Under the pieces are notes generated by a model. That model saw nothing but the letters and a program-made list of their open reading frames with translations. It made no database searches and was not told the origin of the DNA. This document shows, one piece after another, positions 61,184 to 64,000 of a stretch of DNA of 64,000 nucleotides. The stretch is from Catenulispora sp. GP43 (GTDB lineage: Bacteria; Actinomycetota; Actinomycetes; Streptomycetales; Catenulisporaceae): positions 62,001 to 126,000 of the forward strand of contig NZ_JBGCCT010000032.1 in assembly GCF_041260665.1 (NCBI RefSeq), read 5' to 3'. Position 1 is the first letter of the stretch. Each line of letters opens with the position of its first letter. The translations under genes were made by a program, and so were the position numbers.

Positions 61184-64000
61184 TCAGCACACGAGCTGGG
61201 CCTTGCCGGCCTGGCTGACCATCAGGATCGTGCCCTGCCCGACCGGCGATCCGGCCGGCGCCGCCGAAGGCGAGGGCACCGACGAGGGCGCCGTGCCGGG
61301 CGTCGGCGCCGCACCGATCGGCGGGCACGCGGACGGGCCGGTGGGGTTGTTGAACCCCGCGGTGCTCACCAGGTTCCACTGCGCGCCGTCGTAGGTCCGG
61401 ATGTCCGGTTGCGCCGTCGTGCTCTCGTCGCGCGGGTCGTGGCCGGCCGAGACCGGCACCACCGTCACCTGGTACGTCGGCGGCAGGTTCTCCGGGACGA
61501 TCGGGCCCGCCGCCAGGTGCAGGGCGGCGCGCAGGCCGGGGCTGAAGTAGACGGCGTCGACACCGGGGATCCGCAGCAGGCTGCCGAGGAGCATCGTCGT
61601 CGGCGCGCCGGTGGGTGTCAGGGGTCCGGCTTCGTCCTCCACGATCTCGTCCGGGATGCCCTGGTGCTGCTTCACGACGTCGAAGACCGCCGTGCCGCCC
61701 AGATCCGGTCCCAGCGCGCGCACCACCCGGTCGAAGATGTCGCTGCCGGGCGGTGCCAGGATCACCGTGCCGTCGTCGGCGGCCAGGACGGCGCCGTCGT
61801 CGCCGAGCGCCGCGGCGTGCAGCCGGCCGTCCTTGGCCTGCTCGGCCTCGTCGAGCAGCTGCTTGATCTTCGGGAAGTCGCGGAGCAGGGCCGCGCCCTC
61901 GACCGCGCCGTCGTCGCCGACCACCGGATCGGACGCCGAGACCACGACGGCGTCGCCGTCCTCGTACACCAGCGCCGTCCGGCCGCTGAGCGTCCGCACG
62001 GTGACGGTCTTGTCCGAGCGGTCGGGCGGGCCGGTGAGGGCGGCGAACGCGGCGCTCCCGCCGGAGGGCGGCAGGACGCTGAGATAGCCGGTGCCGTCCG
62101 GCGGCGGGCCGGGCCCGGCCGTGAAGCCGCCGTCCATGAACGAGGCTGCGCCGGTGTCCGCGTCCGGTCCGCCGATGCGGAACGCCGGGCTGTCCGCGGC
62201 GGCCGGCACCGTGGTGGTGACGGCGAGCCAGGGCTGGCCGGGTCCGCCCACGCGGTCCTTGACCGTCCCGTCCGCGCCCTTCATCTCGTACAGCACGCCG
62301 TCGGTCGCGGCCGGGACCGTGCTGGAGGTGCCCTTGGACAGCTTGGCCTGGATCGAGGTCAGGGCGCGGCGGACCTTGTCCACGGTCCCGGAGCGCCACT
62401 GGACCGTGACGATGTTCGCGGTGTCGGCGGTGTCCAGCGAGCCGAAGTCCTTGCCCTCGTACGTGACGTCTTCCTGGACGCTGTGCCCCTCGGCCCGCAC
62501 GCTGTAGGTGAGCTCCCGGTCGGTGTCGGAGGAGCGCCAGACCTTCAGGTCCCCCAGCGGGATGACCTTCCGTCCGCTGGCCTTGACGTCCACGCTCGCC
62601 GTGTCGCCGGACGTCGACAGCGTGCGGTCGACGCGCTCGGAGACCTTCCCGGAGTCGTCGATGGACAGCCGGCTGATCTCGCCGGTGCCGGAGGTGTCGT
62701 CGTAGGTCGACTTCGAGTCGAACAGCCCGGCGCGGGTGACCGAGGTGGGCAGCTCGGGATGGTAGTCCTGGCCGTTGGTGCGGTCGTAGTAGTCGCTGAG
62801 GGACACGCCGCCCTCGATCTCCACGTACCCGCAGTCCTGGTAGTCCCTGCTGGGGTTGACGATCAGCGCTTCCTGCGTCGCCGAGGGCGGGGTCAGGAAA
62901 TCGATCGGGGCCCGCTCGCGCAGCTCGTTGTGCGCGGCGTACCAGTCCTTGAAGGAGGTCGGAGCAGGGGTCTGCGTCTCGGTCGGCAGCAGCGCCTTGC
63001 CCTCGTGCGTCAGCCACTCCAGGGCGCCGCTCCAGCGCATGATCTGGTCCAGGCGCTGGTATTGCGGCTCGTAGTCCTCGATGTCCTGCTGGTGCACGTC
63101 CCACCACTGCAGGGCCCGGCCGAAGGAGTAGCTGGGCTCGACCTCGGAGCCGTTCGGGCCGTCGTCGCGGACGAACAGCCGGGCCGCCTCGGCCCCGATG
63201 TCGATCTGGTTGTCGGTGGAGGCGAAGGCGCTGTCGTTGCGGCCGAACCACAGCCGCCCGGATTCCGACGTCGGGTCGTTCGGGCCGGCGCACTCGCTCC
63301 ACGGGGTCACCGCCGCCGGATCGGCCAGGAAGCCGCCGACGGCCTGGGTCGGCACGCCCTGGCCGACGCCGGCGACCCAGTTCTTCGTCACGTAGTCGAC
63401 GTAGGCCAGGGAGTCGCCGACGGCGCTCCCGGCCAGGCCGCCGTCATAGCGGGCCTGGCTCATCGTGGTGTGGCCGTTGAGGAACTCCTCCACCGCCCAC
63501 AGCTGGGTGCGGTCGGTGGGCAGGCCGAGCCGGGTGTTCAGCGCGGCCTGGTCGTCGCTGGGGCTGTAGAGCTCGTTCTCGACCTGGGTCCGCACGTCGT
63601 CGGAGGACTTGAACGGCGAGCCGGTCCAGGAGTTCGACAGCAGGCGGCCGGCGATGTCAGTGCTCAGCGACGGCGCCATGGCCCGGAGGTCGCCGACGGT
63701 CTTGGCCGGCAGCGGATCCAACGAGAAACCCGGCGCCAGGCCGCTGCCCTGGGCGTGCGCCTGGTAGCCGTTCTGCAGCACGGTGATGTCGTCGACGGTC
63801 ATCGGGACCGCCGGCACCCCGGGCCAGCGCCAGCCGGAGGCCGTGACCTGGTCGCCCTGGACGGACAGCTGGGACAGCGACTGGGTCGTCTTCAGGAACG
63901 CCGCGAGGTCGTCGAGGCTGGTGATCGGCATGCTCACGTAGCCGTGGTCGGCGCGGACCTGGTCGGGGGTGCTGATCGGGTCCGCGGTGACGTCGGCGGT
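61184..64000 (-). CDS. Large protein of unknown function, N-terminus outside the window
   Basis: The frame is open from 64000 to the TGA at 61184 (939 codons, last one the stop); coding continues past the window edge (ADPISTPDQVRADHGYVSMP just inside), so the start is not here. The visible part is soluble, mixed alpha/beta, rich in Asp, Ser and Pro, with no clear membrane helix. Segments such as TLSGRTALVYEDGDAVVVS and DGTVILAPPGSDIFDRVV suggest beta-rich repeats. It ends with a Pro/Ala/Ser-rich stretch and a C-terminal Cys. I do not recognise the family. Its place as first visible gene of the CHAT-TIR operon suggests a sensor, scaffold or protease substrate. Confidence 0.7.
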   Translation of the reverse strand, partial: TADVTADPISTPDQVRADHGYVSMPITSLDDLAAFLKTTQSLSQLSVQGDQVTASGWRWPGVPAVPMTVDDITVLQNGYQAHAQGSGLAPGFSLDPLPAKTVGDLRAMAPSLSTDIAGRLLSNSWTGSPFKSSDDVRTQVENELYSPSDDQAALNTRLGLPTDRTQLWAVEEFLNGHTTMSQARYDGGLAGSAVGDSLAYVDYVTKNWVAGVGQGVPTQAVGGFLADPAAVTPWSECAGPNDPTSESGRLWFGRNDSAFASTDNQIDIGAEAARLFVRDDGPNGSEVEPSYSFGRALQWWDVHQQDIEDYEPQYQRLDQIMRWSGALEWLTHEGKALLPTETQTPAPTSFKDWYAAHNELRERAPIDFLTPPSATQEALIVNPSRDYQDCGYVEIEGGVSLSDYYDRTNGQDYHPELPTSVTRAGLFDSKSTYDDTSGTGEISRLSIDDSGKVSERVDRTLSTSGDTASVDVKASGRKVIPLGDLKVWRSSDTDRELTYSVRAEGHSVQEDVTYEGKDFGSLDTADTANIVTVQWRSGTVDKVRRALTSIQAKLSKGTSSTVPAATDGVLYEMKGADGTVKDRVGGPGQPWLAVTTTVPAAADSPAFRIGGPDADTGAASFMDGGFTAGPGPPPDGTGYLSVLPPSGGSAAFAALTGPPDRSDKTVTVRTLSGRTALVYEDGDAVVVSASDPVVGDDGAVEGAALLRDFPKIKQLLDEAEQAKDGRLHAAALGDDGAVLAADDGTVILAPPGSDIFDRVVRALGPDLGGTAVFDVVKQHQGIPDEIVEDEAGPLTPTGAPTTMLLGSLLRIPGVDAVYFSPGLRAALHLAAGPIVPENLPPTYQVTVVPVSAGHDPRDESTTAQPDIRTYDGAQWNLVSTAGFNNPTGPSACPPIGAAPTPGTAPSSVPSPSAAPAGSPVGQGTILMVSQAGKAQLVC

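Noticed and set aside
1-64000. CRISPR arrays, tRNA, rRNA genes, insertion sequences or integrases
   Set aside because: No regularly spaced repeats, no RNA gene signatures and no transposase or integrase motifs seen on either strand.

Overview
The window is very GC-rich DNA with dense coding, many GTG/TTG starts, purine-rich Shine-Dalgarno sites and frequent ATGA/GTGA start-stop overlaps. Together with an SsgA-like sporulation protein, a hopanoid cluster, CBM2 cellulases, ROK and PucR regulators and XRE-TPR and Nudix genes, this points to a mycelial, spore-forming, soil-type actinomycete (Streptomyces/Catenulispora-like). The genus is an inference.

Layout. 1-3.4 kb: the start of threonine synthase (cut by the window edge) and an ABCG-type transporter. 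3.8-15.5 kb: a hopanoid island. dxs-ispG-SDR run rightward and converge on a leftward, translationally coupled block hpnC-hpnD-hpnE-polyprenyl synthase-shc-hpnG-hpnH. The first set makes the C5 precursors. The second couples farnesyl diphosphate to squalene, cyclises it and attaches and trims the adenosyl side chain. 15.7-21.6 kb: envelope sugar genes, namely a polysaccharide deacetylase, a three-gene operon (PLP aminotransferase, NAD epimerase, GT28/MGDG-type glycosyltransferase) and a GT-C membrane glycosyltransferase. 21.6-25.6 kb: an alpha/beta hydrolase, a small secreted protein, and a divergent MFS exporter/TetR pair with a clear palindromic operator.

25.6-30.5 kb: a large Rhs/YD-repeat toxin with a WXG-like N-terminus and an apparent ADP-ribosyltransferase tip, followed by an overlapping putative immunity gene. 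30.7-41.4 kb: a cellulose-degradation locus (GH74 xyloglucanase, GH6, GH48, GH5, all with CBM2) around a LacI regulator and several palindromic operators. 41.4-45.4 kb: xylA-xylB divergent from a ROK repressor, with a recognisable promoter. 45.4-48.6 kb: an SsgA-like protein, a hypothetical, a pair of small membrane proteins and a GlxA-type regulator. 48.9-52.4 kb: an xylFGH-type sugar ABC importer. Cellulases, xyl catabolism and transport form a plant-polymer utilisation region.

52.4-57.7 kb: a PucR regulator, a repeat-rich hypothetical, an XRE-TPR regulator coupled to a Nudix hydrolase, and an acetyltransferase. 57.7-64.0 kb: a tight leftward operon of a large unknown protein (running off the window), a TPR-like/CHAT caspase-like protease with His682 and Cys729, and a TIR protein with a probable ubiquitin-like beta-grasp tail. 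This last operon is the best candidate for a poorly described biological-conflict system.
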